Shown here piece by piece: positions 18,634 through 29,639 of a DNA stretch of 64,000 nucleotides (the first letter of the stretch is position 1; each line of letters begins with the position of its first letter). The DNA is taken from NCBI RefSeq assembly GCF_023639785.1, contig NZ_CP098325.1:620001-684000 (forward strand), given 5' to 3'. Source of the stretch: Leclercia adecarboxylata (GTDB lineage: Bacteria; Pseudomonadota; Gammaproteobacteria; Enterobacterales; Enterobacteriaceae). The notes under the pieces were generated by a model. The model was not told the DNA's origin and did no database searches. It saw nothing but the letters and a program-made list of their open reading frames with translations. The position numbers and the translations under genes are program-made.

Positions 18634-19956
18634 TTGTTTCTCGCACAAGAAATTATTCGTAAAAAACGTGATGGTCATGCTTTAAGCGACGAAGAGATCC
18701 GTTTCTTTATCAACGGCATTCGCGACAATACCATCTCTGAAGGGCAGATTGCCGCCCTGGCGATGACCATTTTCTTCCATGATATGGCCATGCCGGAGCG
18801 CGTGTCGCTGACCATGGCTATGCGGGATTCAGGAACCGTTCTGGACTGGAAGAGCCTTAACCTTAATGGCCCGATCGTGGACAAACACTCCACCGGCGGC
18901 GTGGGTGATGTCACCTCGCTGATGCTGGGGCCAATGGTCGCTGCCTGCGGCGGCTATATTCCGATGATTTCCGGGCGCGGCCTCGGCCATACCGGCGGCA
19001 CGCTCGACAAACTGGAAGCCATTCCGGGCTTCGATATCTTCCCGGATGACAACCGCTTCCGCGACATTATTAAAGATGTGGGTGTGGCGATTATCGGCCA
19101 GACCAGCTCCCTTGCTCCGGCGGATAAGCGTTTTTACGCCACGCGTGACATTACCGCGACCGTCGACTCCATCCCGCTGATCACCGCCTCGATCCTCGCC
19201 AAGAAACTGGCCGAAGGTCTGGATGCGCTGGTGATGGACGTGAAAGTGGGCAGCGGCGCCTTTATGCCGACCTACGAACTCTCAGCCCAGCTTGCCGAAG
19301 CGATCGTTGGCGTTGCCAATGGCGCAGGCGTGCGCACCACCGCGCTGCTCACCGACATGAACCAGGTGCTGGCGTCCAGCGCGGGTAATGCCGTTGAAGT
19401 ACGCGAAGCGGTGCAGTTCCTGACCGGAGAATACCGTAACCCGCGCCTGTTCGACGTGACCATGGCGCTGTGCGTTGAGATGCTCATCTCGGGCAAGCTG
19501 GCGAAAGATGACGCCGACGCCCGGGCGAAACTGCAGGCGGTACTGGATAACGGCAAAGCGGCGGAGATCTTTGGCCGCATGGTGGCAGCCCAGAAAGGCC
19601 CGACCGATTTCGTGGAAAACTACGCCAGATACCTGCCAACCGCAATGCTCAGCAAAGCGGTGTACGCGGATACCGAAGGCTTTGTCTCGGCGATGGACAC
19701 GCGCGCGCTGGGTATGGCGGTCGTCTCCATGGGCGGCGGTCGCCGCCAGGCCTCCGACAGCATTGATTACAGCGTCGGCTTCACCGATATGGCCCGTCTG
19801 GGCGACAGCGTTGACGGCCAGCGTCCGCTGGCGGTGATCCACGCGAAAGATGAAAACAGCTGGCAGGACGCGGCGAAAGCCGTGAAGGCTGCCATTACTC
19901 TGGCGGATAATGCCCCAGAAAGCTCGCCTTCGGTCTATCGCCGTATTACCGAATAG
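18634..19956 (+). CDS. deoA: DeoA, thymidine phosphorylase
   Basis: 440 residues; phosphorolysis of thymidine to thymine and 2-deoxyribose 1-phosphate. The family signature [16 protein letters not shown] is present, with KHSTGGVGD as the phosphate site. The start is a TTG at 18634 after an AGGGGG site, giving [14 protein letters not shown] at the terminus as in E. coli; longer in-frame starts would read through the REP element. Second gene of deoCABD. A weak start plus the upstream BIME may lower its output relative to deoC. Confidence 0.95.
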   Translation: MFLAQEIIRKKRDGHALSDEEIRFFINGIRDNTISEGQIAALAMTIFFHDMAMPERVSLTMAMRDSGTVLDWKSLNLNGPIVDKHSTGGVGDVTSLMLGPMVAACGGYIPMISGRGLGHTGGTLDKLEAIPGFDIFPDDNRFRDIIKDVGVAIIGQTSSLAPADKRFYATRDITATVDSIPLITASILAKKLAEGLDALVMDVKVGSGAFMPTYELSAQLAEAIVGVANGAGVRTTALLTDMNQVLASSAGNAVEVREAVQFLTGEYRNPRLFDVTMALCVEMLISGKLAKDDADARAKLQAVLDNGKAAEIFGRMVAAQKGPTDFVENYARYLPTAMLSKAVYADTEGFVSAMDTRALGMAVVSMGGGRRQASDSIDYSVGFTDMARLGDSVDGQRPLAVIHAKDENSWQDAAKAVKAAITLADNAPESSPSVYRRITE

Positions 19957-19986
19957 CGGTATACTGATCTGATCGCTTTTTTATGA

Positions 19987-21231
<1,245 letters not shown>

Positions 21232-21237
21232 TGCAAT

Positions 21238-21306
21238 TGCCCGGCGGCGCGTTGCTTGCCGGGCCTACGGTTTGTAGGCCGGGTAAGGCCCAGCCGCCAC
21301 CCGGCA
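21238..21306. repeat. BIME (REP pair) between deoB and deoD
   Basis: Facing units GCCCGGCGGCGCG ... GCCGGGCCTAC and GTAGGCCGGGTAAGG ... CCACCCGGC, inside the operon. Confidence 0.88.
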
Positions 21307-21333
21307 AAAACAACAATGTAAAAGGAACTGAAG

Positions 21334-22056
21334 ATGGCAACTCCTCACATTAATGCAGAGATGGGCGATTTCGCTGACGTCGTATTGATGCCTGGCGACC
21401 CGCTGCGTGCGAAGCACATTGCAGAAACCTTCCTTGAAGACGTGCGTGAAGTGAACAACGTTCGCGGCATGCTCGGCTTCACCGGCACCTACAAAGGCCG
21501 CAAAATTTCCGTAATGGGTCACGGTATGGGTATCCCATCCTGCTCCATCTACACCAAAGAGCTGATCACTGATTTCGGCGTGAAGAAGATCATCCGCGTG
21601 GGCTCCTGTGGTGCCGTGCGTATGGATGTGAAGCTGCGCGATATCGTTATCGGGATGGGTGCCTGCACCGACTCCAAAGTTAACCGCATGCGCTTCAAAG
21701 ACCACGACTTCGCAGCTATCGCTGACTTCGGCATGGTGCGTGACGCCGTTGATGCAGCCAAAGCGCTGGGCGTTGAAGCTCGCGTGGGCAACATCTTCTC
21801 TGCAGATCTGTTCTACGCACCAGACGGCGGCGAGATGTTCGACGTGATGGAAAAATACGGCATCCTGGGCGTGGAGATGGAAGCGGCTGGTATCTACGGC
21901 GTGGCGGCTGAGTTTGGTGCGAAAGCCCTGACCATCTGCACCGTGTCTGACCACATCCGTACTCACGAGCAGACCACTGCCGCTGAGCGTCAGACCACCT
22001 TCAACGACATGATCAAAATCGCGCTGGAATCCGTTCTGCTGGGCGATAAAGAGTAA
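21334..22056 (+). CDS. deoD: DeoD, purine nucleoside phosphorylase
   Basis: 240 residues, hexameric bacterial PNP. It phosphorolyses purine (deoxy)nucleosides to the base and (deoxy)ribose 1-phosphate, feeding DeoB and DeoC. Family features include MPGDPLRAK at the N-terminus, [12 protein letters not shown] (phosphate/sugar site), EMEAAG (ribose binding) and the general acid aspartate in [10 protein letters not shown]. The ATG at 21334 follows AAAGGA. Last gene of the operon; a REP hairpin with a T-run follows. Confidence 0.97.
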   Translation: MATPHINAEMGDFADVVLMPGDPLRAKHIAETFLEDVREVNNVRGMLGFTGTYKGRKISVMGHGMGIPSCSIYTKELITDFGVKKIIRVGSCGAVRMDVKLRDIVIGMGACTDSKVNRMRFKDHDFAAIADFGMVRDAVDAAKALGVEARVGNIFSADLFYAPDGGEMFDVMEKYGILGVEMEAAGIYGVAAEFGAKALTICTVSDHIRTHEQTTAAERQTTFNDMIKIALESVLLGDKE

Positions 22057-22065
22057 TACCTGTTG

Positions 22066-22137
22066 TGCCCGGTGGCGTTTCGCTTGCCGGGCCTGGACGT
22101 AGGCCGGATAAGGCGAAGCCGCCATCCGGCTTTTTTT
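22066..22137 (+). terminator. REP-based terminator of the deo operon
   Basis: REP pair; the second unit (GCCGGATAAGGCG / CGCCATCCGGC) is directly followed by seven T residues, so the REP hairpin itself has the form of an intrinsic terminator before convergent lplA. Confidence 0.75.
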
Positions 22138-22138
22138 A

Positions 22139-23155
22139 TTACCGCACCGCCCCCGCAATCCACGCCGACAGCTCCCGAAGCTCTCTTTCCTGTTCCGGGA
22201 AATCGCCGATGAGAGCATCGCATGCCTGTTGCAGCATATCCGCCCGATACAAACAGCCCTGCAGACGCGCTGCCAGCGCTTCAAGCGGGGCCGGGTTCAG
22301 GCTGTCGGTGAAGACCTGCGTGCGGGAGATATGGCCCTTCTCGACGTCGAAGTGCAGCTCCACGCCGCCCCAGGTAAAGCGTTCATCCAGCAGATGCGAG
22401 AAGGCAGGGGCCTGTCCGAAGTTCCACTCCCAGCTGCTCTGGCGGGCAAAGGTTTCGGCGAAGTTCGGTAGATCCGGCGTTTTGTCAGGTGAAATGACTT
22501 CGGCTTCCACGCGCTCGCCATAGTGGGCAAAAAACGCCTCGCGGATAGCGTCGCAGATCCGCTCATGGGTAATGCCCGGCAGCAGATCCACCAGATTCGC
22601 CACCCGGCCACGCACGGAGGTGATTCCTTTGGCCTGCAGCTTTTTCTGGTCGGGATTGAGGTAGTTCGCCAGGCGGCTGAGATCGGCATTTAACAGCAGG
22701 GTACCGTGGTGAAAACCGCGGTCCATCGTTTCGCGATAGGCCGAGCCGGAAACCTTCCGGTCGCCTTCTGGTGTTTTCACGACCAGGTCGTTACGCCCGG
22801 AAGCTTCCGCCGTGGCGCCCAGCGCCTGTAATGCGCTAAGCACAATGCTGGTAGAGATGGTTTTGTCGTACTCTGGCTTTCCGGCCATAAAGGTAAAGCA
22901 GGTGTTACCAAGGTCATGAAATACCGCGCCGCCGCCGCTGCTGCGACGCGCCAGGCGCACGTTGTCCTCTTCCATGCGTCGCGTGTTGCACTCTTTCCAC
23001 GGGTTTTGCGCCCGGCCAATCACCACCGTGTCGGCGTTGCGCCACAGGAACAGCACGCGCTGGGTGGCGGGCATCTGGCGGAAGATGCACTCTTCCACCG
23101 CAAGGTTAAACCAGGGATCGTATGAATCTGAGATAAGCAGACGCAATGTAGACAT
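22139..23155 (-). CDS. lplA: LplA, lipoate-protein ligase A
   Basis: 338 residues, same length as E. coli LplA. It activates free lipoate with ATP and attaches it to lipoyl domains of 2-oxo-acid dehydrogenases and GcvH. The lipoate-binding region [15 protein letters not shown] and the HHGTLLL segment are intact, and the C-terminal accessory domain is full. It is convergent with the deo operon. E. coli yjjJ, normally between deoD and lplA, is absent. ytjB lies upstream on the same strand. Confidence 0.96.
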   Translation of the reverse strand: MSTLRLLISDSYDPWFNLAVEECIFRQMPATQRVLFLWRNADTVVIGRAQNPWKECNTRRMEEDNVRLARRSSGGGAVFHDLGNTCFTFMAGKPEYDKTISTSIVLSALQALGATAEASGRNDLVVKTPEGDRKVSGSAYRETMDRGFHHGTLLLNADLSRLANYLNPDQKKLQAKGITSVRGRVANLVDLLPGITHERICDAIREAFFAHYGERVEAEVISPDKTPDLPNFAETFARQSSWEWNFGQAPAFSHLLDERFTWGGVELHFDVEKGHISRTQVFTDSLNPAPLEALAARLQGCLYRADMLQQACDALIGDFPEQERELRELSAWIAGAVR

Positions 23156-23193
23156 GCAGATTTCCTTTCCTGAAAGGGTTATCGACTAAACCA

Positions 23194-23838
23194 CTACGCT
23201 TTCTTCTCGCTCTCTTCCTCTTCGGGGACTGACTTACTGGCGGTGAGCAGGAACGGCGACTGCTGCCAGCGGGTGCGTTTGCCCTGCAGCAGCGTGCGGG
23301 TCAGCACCACGCCAATCGCCAGCGACAGCAGCAGCATCAGGCGCAGAATATTGGTGGTGTTATCCACCTGTTTGGCCTCGGTGGCCAGGGTATGGGTATC
23401 GAGCGTCAGGCGCAGATAGCCGAGCGGGCCGTTTTTGCCCTGAATCGGCTCTACCAGCTGCTGGTTAAAGTAGCCGCCCGCTTTTTTGCCATCCAGCGCC
23501 AGGCGGTCGCGTACCCCGACTTGTTCCCCTGAGCGGGCAACCAGTCCGCCTTCCTCGTCATAAACGCTGGCGTCCAGGATGCGGCTCTCTTCCGTCAGAA
23601 CATGCAGGACCTGACTGATACGTTTTTCATCCGGCGTTTCGGTTCGCATCATCGGGGCGATGTTGAGCGATACCTGACGCGCCAGCGTGTGCGCCAGCTC
23701 TTCAAGTTGCGGATTACGCTGACGTTGATGATTCTGGCTGAACCACGATGCGCCCTGCATCAGCGCCACTAACAGGGCGAGACAGAAGAGGACAATCACG
23801 GCACGATGAAGCCGGAATTTCAGTTTTGCGCGAGCCAT
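23194..23838 (-). CDS. ytjB: YtjB/Smp, inner-membrane protein
   Basis: 214 residues, as in E. coli YtjB (Smp). The N-terminal membrane helix is VIVLFCLALLVALMQ. A periplasmic domain of about 120 residues and a second helix (LRLMLLLSLAIGVVLT) follow, ending in an acidic/basic tail (EEEESEKKA). The topology resembles membrane sensors without a signalling domain. Its function is unknown. It is divergent from serB. Confidence 0.9.
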   Translation of the reverse strand: MARAKLKFRLHRAVIVLFCLALLVALMQGASWFSQNHQRQRNPQLEELAHTLARQVSLNIAPMMRTETPDEKRISQVLHVLTEESRILDASVYDEEGGLVARSGEQVGVRDRLALDGKKAGGYFNQQLVEPIQGKNGPLGYLRLTLDTHTLATEAKQVDNTTNILRLMLLLSLAIGVVLTRTLLQGKRTRWQQSPFLLTASKSVPEEEESEKKA

Positions 23839-23958
23839 ATTCCACCTGCTGAAAATTTTCGGGGTTAATGTTGCCAGAAGTGATGGTTACAAGGTAGCCT
23901 CATGCGTTATTTTCCCCCCTGGATGATTCCCGGCGCGAACGATTTTACAGGAGCTTTA

Positions 23959-24927
23959 ATGCCAAACATTACCTGGTGCGACCTGCCCAATGAAGTCCCT
24001 CTCTGGCCAGGATTGCCGCTCTCATTAAGTGGTGATGAGGTAATGCCACTGGATTACCATGCTGGCCGTAGCGGCTGGCTGCTGTATGGACGCGGCCTGG
24101 ATAAACAGCAGTTAACGACGTATCAGCGCAAGCTGGGCGCGGCGATGGTGATTGTAGCGGCCTGGTGTGTGGAAGACTATCAGGTGATTCGTCTGGCCGG
24201 CTCCCTGACCCAGCGTGCCACCCGTCTGGCGCATGACGCGGGTCTGGACGTCGCGCCACTGGGTAAAATCCCGCACCTGAAAACGCCGGGATTGCTGGTG
24301 ATGGACATGGATTCTACCGCCATTCAGATCGAATGCATCGACGAGATTGCTAAACTGGCCGGGACGGGCGAGATGGTGGCCGAAGTGACCGAACGCGCCA
24401 TGCGTGGCGAACTGGACTTCACTGCCAGCCTGAAACAGCGCGTGGCGACCCTGAAGGATGCCGATGCGAATATCCTGATGCAGGTGCGTGAAAAGCTGCC
24501 CCTGATGCCGGGCCTGGTACAGCTGGTACTGAAGCTGGAGACCCTGGGCTGGAAAGTGGCCATCGCTTCGGGCGGGTTCACCTTCTTTGCCGAGTATCTG
24601 CGCGATAAGCTGCGTCTGGATGCCGTGGTGGCCAACGAGCTGGAGATCCGCGACGGCAAGCTGACCGGGAACGTCATTGGCGATATCGTCGATGCCCAGT
24701 TCAAGGCCAACACCCTGACGCGTCTGGCGGAAAAATATGACATTCCGGCAGCCCAGACGGTGGCGATTGGCGACGGCGCGAACGATCTGCCGATGATTAA
24801 AGTGGCCGGGCTTGGCATTGCTTACCATGCCAAACCGACCGTGAATGAAAAGACGGAAGTGATTATCCGTCACGCTGATCTGATGGGGGTGTTCTGCATT
24901 CTCTCCGGCAGCGTGAATCAGAAATAA
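23959..24927 (+). CDS. serB: SerB, phosphoserine phosphatase
   Basis: 322 residues; last step of serine synthesis. HAD motif I is MDMDSTAIQ (Asp116 nucleophile, Asp118). GGFTFF (motif II) and GDGANDLPM (motif IV) follow. The N-terminal third is the regulatory domain typical of enterobacterial SerB. The ATG at 23959 has an ACAGGAG site and gives the E. coli length; an in-frame ATG 19 codons earlier lacks a site. radA starts 11 bp downstream, and serB-radA-nadR form one operon. Confidence 0.96.
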   Translation: MPNITWCDLPNEVPLWPGLPLSLSGDEVMPLDYHAGRSGWLLYGRGLDKQQLTTYQRKLGAAMVIVAAWCVEDYQVIRLAGSLTQRATRLAHDAGLDVAPLGKIPHLKTPGLLVMDMDSTAIQIECIDEIAKLAGTGEMVAEVTERAMRGELDFTASLKQRVATLKDADANILMQVREKLPLMPGLVQLVLKLETLGWKVAIASGGFTFFAEYLRDKLRLDAVVANELEIRDGKLTGNVIGDIVDAQFKANTLTRLAEKYDIPAAQTVAIGDGANDLPMIKVAGLGIAYHAKPTVNEKTEVIIRHADLMGVFCILSGSVNQK

Positions 24928-24938
24928 AGAGGTAAAAC

Positions 24939-26324
24939 GTGGCGAAAGCTCCAAAACGCGCATTTGTCTGTAATGAATGTGGTGCGGATTATCCGCGCTG
25001 GCAGGGGCAGTGCAGCGCCTGTCATGCCTGGAATACCATCACCGAAGTGCGCGGCATTGCCGCTTCGCCAACCGTTGCCCGTAACGAGCGTCTGAGCGGT
25101 TATGCGGGCAATGCGGGCGTATCGAAAGTCCAGAAACTCTCCGAGATCAGCCTCGAAGCCCTGCCGCGCTTCTCCACCGGCTTTAAAGAGTTCGACCGGG
25201 TGCTGGGCGGCGGTGTGGTGCCGGGCAGCGCTATTCTGATTGGCGGTAGCCCGGGGGCGGGTAAATCGACCCTGCTGCTGCAAACCCTCTGCAAGCTCGC
25301 GTCGCAGATGAAGACGCTCTACGTCACCGGGGAAGAGTCGCTGCAGCAGGTAGCAATGCGCGCGCACCGGCTGGGGCTGCCCACCGGTGACCTCAATATG
25401 CTCTCCGAAACCAGCATCGAGCAGATCTGCATGATTGCTGAAGAAGAGCAGCCGAAGCTGATGGTGATCGACTCCATTCAGGTGATGCACATGGCGGACG
25501 TTCAGTCGTCACCGGGCAGCGTTGCCCAGGTGCGCGAAACCGCCGCCTACCTGACGCGCTTTGCCAAAACGCGCGGTGTGGCAATCATTATGGTCGGCCA
25601 CGTCACCAAAGATGGCGCCCTGGCCGGACCGAAGGTGCTCGAGCACTGTATCGACTGCTCGGTCATGCTGGATGGTGATGCTGATACCCGCTTCCGCACC
25701 CTGCGCAGCCATAAAAACCGCTTTGGTGCGGTGAACGAGCTGGGCGTCTTTGCCATGACCGAGCAGGGGCTGCGTGAAGTCAGCAACCCGTCGGCCATCT
25801 TCCTGAGCCGCGGCGATGAAGTCACCTCCGGCAGTTCGGTGATGGTGGTCTGGGAAGGGACACGCCCGCTGCTGGTTGAAATCCAGGCCCTGGTCGATCA
25901 CTCGATGATGGGTAACCCCCGTCGCGTTGCGGTGGGCCTTGAGCAAAATCGTCTGGCGATCCTGCTGGCGGTGCTGCACCGTCACGGCGGCCTGCAGATG
26001 GCGGATCAGGACGTGTTTGTGAACGTGGTCGGTGGGGTTAAGGTCACCGAAACCAGCGCCGACCTGGCGCTGCTGCTGGCGATGGTCTCCAGCCTGCGCG
26101 ACCGTCCGTTACCGCAGGATCTGGTGGTCTTTGGCGAAGTCGGCCTGGCCGGTGAGATCCGTCCGGTACCGAGCGGTCAGGAGCGCATTTCCGAGGCGGC
26201 CAAACACGGCTTCCGCCGGGCGATTGTCCCCGCCGCCAACGTGCCGAAAAAAATCCCCGAAGGGATGAAAGTGTTTGGGGTGAAAAAACTCGCAGATGCG
26301 TTAAACGTCTTTGACGACTTATAA
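24939..26324 (+). CDS. radA: RadA/Sms, branch-migration DNA repair ATPase
   Basis: 461 residues; processes recombination intermediates with RecA. The N-terminal C4 zinc finger is Cys11, Cys14, Cys25, Cys28. The Walker A is GGSPGAGKST, the RadA-specific motif is KNRFG, and the C-terminal third is Lon-like (GGVKVTETSADLA ... FGEVGLAGEIRPV). The start is a GTG after GAGGT. It is co-transcribed between serB and nadR. Confidence 0.96.
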   Translation: MAKAPKRAFVCNECGADYPRWQGQCSACHAWNTITEVRGIAASPTVARNERLSGYAGNAGVSKVQKLSEISLEALPRFSTGFKEFDRVLGGGVVPGSAILIGGSPGAGKSTLLLQTLCKLASQMKTLYVTGEESLQQVAMRAHRLGLPTGDLNMLSETSIEQICMIAEEEQPKLMVIDSIQVMHMADVQSSPGSVAQVRETAAYLTRFAKTRGVAIIMVGHVTKDGALAGPKVLEHCIDCSVMLDGDADTRFRTLRSHKNRFGAVNELGVFAMTEQGLREVSNPSAIFLSRGDEVTSGSSVMVVWEGTRPLLVEIQALVDHSMMGNPRRVAVGLEQNRLAILLAVLHRHGGLQMADQDVFVNVVGGVKVTETSADLALLLAMVSSLRDRPLPQDLVVFGEVGLAGEIRPVPSGQERISEAAKHGFRRAIVPAANVPKKIPEGMKVFGVKKLADALNVFDDL

Positions 26325-26359
26325 TTACCTGATCGATGTTGCAGGAGGCACCCAAATTT

Positions 26360-27592
26360 ATGTCGTCATTTGACTATATCAAGACCGCAATCCGCCAGAA
26401 GGGCTGCACCTTGCAGCAGGTAGCCGAAGCCAGCGGGATGACCAAAGGCTATTTAAGCCAGCTGCTGAATGCCAAAATCAAAAGCCCCAGCGCGCAGAAG
26501 CTGGAAGCGCTGCACCGCTTTCTGGGGCTTGAATTTCCGCGGATGCAGAAGAACATCGGCGTGGTGTTCGGCAAGTTTTATCCGCTGCATACCGGGCATA
26601 TCTATCTGATCCAGCGCGCCTGTAGCCAGGTGGACGAGCTGCATATCATCATGGGCTACGATGACAAACGCGATCGTGAGCTGTTCGAAGCGAGCGCCAT
26701 GTCCCAGCAGCCGACCGTCCCGGACCGCCTGCGCTGGCTGTTGCAGACCTTCAAGTACCAGAAAAATATCCGTATTCATGCCTTTAACGAAGAGGGCATG
26801 GAGCCGTATCCGCACGGCTGGGACGTGTGGAGTAACGGCATCAAGGCGTTTATGGAAGAGAAGGGCATCCAGCCTGACTGGATCTACACCTCTGAAGAGT
26901 CCGACGCCTCGCAATATCCCGAACATCTGGGTACGGAAACGGTGCTGATTGACCCTAAACGCACCTTTATGAACATTAGCGGGGCGCAGATCCGCGAAAA
27001 CCCGTTCCGCTACTGGGAGTACATCCCGACGGAAGTGAAGCCGTTCTTCGTGCGCACCGTGGCGATCCTCGGCGGCGAGTCCAGCGGTAAGTCCACGCTG
27101 GTCAACAAGCTGGCCAACATCTTCAACACCACCAGCGCCTGGGAGTATGGCCGGGACTATGTCTTCTCGCACCTCGGCGGCGACGAGATGGCGCTGCAGT
27201 ATTCCGATTACGACAAAATTGCGCTGGGGCATGCCCAGTACATTGATTTTGCGGTGAAATACGCCAATAAAGTGGCGTTTGTGGATACCGATTTTGTCAC
27301 CACCCAGGCATTCTGTAAAAAGTACGAAGGGCGGGAACACCCCTTTGTGCAGGCGCTGATCGACGAGTACCGCTTCGACCTGGTGATCCTGCTGGAGAAC
27401 AATACCCCCTGGGTGGCAGACGGGATGCGCAGCCTCGGCAGTTCGGTGGACAGGAAAGAGTTCCAGACCATGCTGGTGGAGATGCTTGAAGCGAACAATA
27501 TCGACTTTGTGCACGTGGAAGAGGCGGACTATGACAACCGCTTCCTGCGCTGCGTGGAGCTGGTGAAAGAGATGATGGGGGAGAAGGGGTAG
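26360..27592 (+). CDS. nadR: NadR, NAD regulator / NMN adenylyltransferase / nicotinamide riboside kinase
   Basis: 410-residue trifunctional protein. Residues 1-60 carry an XRE-type helix-turn-helix (CTLQQVAEASGMTKGYLSQL) that represses NAD genes. The middle is a nucleotidyltransferase with GKFYPLHTGHIYLI (HxGH). The C-terminal part is the riboside kinase with P-loop GGESSGKST. The ATG at 26360 follows AGGAGG and gives the E. coli length. Third gene after serB and radA. Confidence 0.96.
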   Translation: MSSFDYIKTAIRQKGCTLQQVAEASGMTKGYLSQLLNAKIKSPSAQKLEALHRFLGLEFPRMQKNIGVVFGKFYPLHTGHIYLIQRACSQVDELHIIMGYDDKRDRELFEASAMSQQPTVPDRLRWLLQTFKYQKNIRIHAFNEEGMEPYPHGWDVWSNGIKAFMEEKGIQPDWIYTSEESDASQYPEHLGTETVLIDPKRTFMNISGAQIRENPFRYWEYIPTEVKPFFVRTVAILGGESSGKSTLVNKLANIFNTTSAWEYGRDYVFSHLGGDEMALQYSDYDKIALGHAQYIDFAVKYANKVAFVDTDFVTTQAFCKKYEGREHPFVQALIDEYRFDLVILLENNTPWVADGMRSLGSSVDRKEFQTMLVEMLEANNIDFVHVEEADYDNRFLRCVELVKEMMGEKG

Positions 27593-27605
27593 CCCTTCTA
27601 CAGCT

Positions 27606-27680
27606 CATTGCCCGGCGGCGCGATGCTTGCCGGGTCTACGGTTTCGTAGGCCGGGTAAGGCGAAGCCGCCACCCGGCAAC
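27606..27680. repeat. BIME (REP pair) between nadR and ettA
   Basis: Facing REP units GCCCGGCGGCGCG ... GCCGGGTCTAC and GTAGGCCGGGTAAGGCG ... CCACCCGGC between convergent genes. Confidence 0.88.
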
Positions 27681-27717
27681 CCGTGCTGTGCGGCCTGATG
27701 CCCTCACCCACAAACAT

Positions 27718-27754
27718 AAAAAACGGCAACCTGTTGGTTGCCGTTTTGCTTTTA
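27718..27754. terminator. Bidirectional terminator nadR / ettA
   Basis: AAACGGCAACC / GGTTGCCGTTTT stem with four-base loop, flanked by A-run and T-run, so it can stop both convergent units. The stem is nearly the same as that of the EIIC terminator at 5811. Confidence 0.85.
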
Positions 27755-29419
27755 TTTTGAGATACGCTTGTACTTGATACGCTTCGGCTCCAGTGCGTCG
27801 GCGCCCAGGGTGCGTTTCTTGTACTCTTCGTACTCGGTGAAGTTACCTTCGAAGAACTCCACTTTACCTTCATCCTGGTAATCCAGAATGTGGGTGGCGA
27901 TACGGTCAAGGAACCAACGGTCGTGGGAGATAACCATTGCGCAGCCCGGGAACTCCAGCATGGCGTTTTCCAGCGCACGCAGGGTTTCGATGTCCAGGTC
28001 GTTAGTCGGTTCATCGAGCAGCAGGACGTTACCGCCAACCTGCAGCAGTTTCGCCAGATGCAGACGACCACGCTCACCGCCGGACAGCTCGCCCACGCGT
28101 TTACCCTGATCAACACCTTTGAAATTGAAGCGGCCCACATAGGCACGGCTTGGCATTTCGGTGTTGCCGATACGCATGATATCCAGGCCGCCGGAAACTT
28201 CTTCCCAGACGGTTTTGCTGTTATCCATTGCGTCTCGGAACTGGTCAACAGAGGCCAGCTTCACGGTTTCGCCGAGGGTGATGGTGCCGCTGTCAGGCTG
28301 TTCCTGACCGGACATCATGCGGAACAGGGTCGATTTACCCGCACCGTTCGGGCCGATGATGCCCACGATGGCGCCTTTCGGTACCGAGAAGCTCAGATCG
28401 TCGATCAGAACGCGGTCGCCGTAGGATTTACGCAGGTTGCTCACCTCAACGACTTTATCCCCCAGACGTGCTCCAGGTGGAATAAACAGTTCGTTGGTTT
28501 CGTTACGTTTCTGGTATTCGGTGTTGTTCAGCTCTTCGAAGCGTGCCAGACGGGCTTTGCCCTTAGACTGACGGCCCTTAGTGCCCTGACGAACCCACTC
28601 CAGCTCTTTTTCAATCGACTTACGACGCGCCGCTTCCTGAGAAGCTTCCTGCGCCAGACGCTGATCTTTCTGCTCCAGCCAGGAGGAGTAGTTACCTTCC
28701 CACGGAATACCTTCACCGCGGTCCAGCTCCAGGATCCAACCCGCAACGTTATCGAGGAAGTAACGGTCGTGGGTGATCGCCACAACGGTTCCTTCGAAGT
28801 CGTGCAGGAAGCGTTCCAGCCATGCTACGGATTCCGCATCCAGGTGGTTCGTTGGTTCGTCGAGCAGCAGCATGTCTGGCTTTTCCAGCAGCAGACGGCA
28901 CAGCGCGACGCGGCGGCGTTCACCACCGGACAGTTTTTCAATTTTTGCATCCCAGTCTGGCAGGCGCAGGGCATCGGCCGCACGCTCCAGCTGCACGTTC
29001 AGGTTGTGACCGTCGTGTGCCTGGATGATCTCTTCATATTTACCCTGCTGGGCCGCGAGCTTGTCGAAGTCTGCATCCGGCTCTGCGTACTTCGCGTACA
29101 CCTCGTCCAGACCCTTCAGCGCGTTAACCACTTCGGAAACGGCTTCTTCAACGGATTCGCGAACGGTGTGCTCCGGGTTCAGCTTCGGTTCCTGCGGCAG
29201 GTAACCGATTTTAAGGCCAGGCTGCGGACGGGCTTCACCTTCGATGTCTGTATCGATGCCCGCCATGATGCGCAGCAAGGTGGACTTACCGGCACCGTTG
29301 AGACCCAGCACACCAATTTTTGCGCCCGGGAAGAAGCTCAGCGAGATATTTTTGAGAATATGACGTTTCGGCGGTACCACTTTGCCGACACGATGCATGG
29401 TATAAACGAATTGAGCCAC
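27752..29419 (-). CDS. ettA: EttA, energy-dependent translational throttle ABC-F protein
   Basis: 555 residues, two ABC ATPase domains without membrane segments. Walker A motifs are GLNGAGKST and GPNGAGKST; signature LSGGERRRV and LSGGERGRL; the linker between them is positively charged (KGRQSKGKARLARFEEL). It binds the ribosomal E site and couples elongation to the ATP/ADP ratio. I chose the GTG at 29419, which gives the conserved N-terminus AQFVYTMHRVGK; longer in-frame starts add a non-conserved extension. Confidence 0.95.
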   Translation of the reverse strand: MAQFVYTMHRVGKVVPPKRHILKNISLSFFPGAKIGVLGLNGAGKSTLLRIMAGIDTDIEGEARPQPGLKIGYLPQEPKLNPEHTVRESVEEAVSEVVNALKGLDEVYAKYAEPDADFDKLAAQQGKYEEIIQAHDGHNLNVQLERAADALRLPDWDAKIEKLSGGERRRVALCRLLLEKPDMLLLDEPTNHLDAESVAWLERFLHDFEGTVVAITHDRYFLDNVAGWILELDRGEGIPWEGNYSSWLEQKDQRLAQEASQEAARRKSIEKELEWVRQGTKGRQSKGKARLARFEELNNTEYQKRNETNELFIPPGARLGDKVVEVSNLRKSYGDRVLIDDLSFSVPKGAIVGIIGPNGAGKSTLFRMMSGQEQPDSGTITLGETVKLASVDQFRDAMDNSKTVWEEVSGGLDIMRIGNTEMPSRAYVGRFNFKGVDQGKRVGELSGGERGRLHLAKLLQVGGNVLLLDEPTNDLDIETLRALENAMLEFPGCAMVISHDRWFLDRIATHILDYQDEGKVEFFEGNFTEYEEYKKRTLGADALEPKRIKYKRISK

Positions 29420-29639
29420 GTTGGACTTCGCCTCTTTTATCGTGATGAGAATAGTGGCGAAGTGTAGCCTTTTTCCCCGCCTAATCCCAGCCATCGACGC
29501 CTGGAGTGTTAAAACGCGCAAGAAAGGTAAAAATGTGTCCGTAACGTGGCGCGTTGGGGGATGCCTGGTTAGCATAAGTTAATTACGCTTTTGCGCGGCA
29601 CGATGCTGCATTTAATGACGATTAACAGAGGATGAGCGT

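Noticed and set aside
27890..29467. 525-codon frame antisense to ettA
   Set aside because: Shadow of the ABC-F gene; no ribosome binding site or domain.
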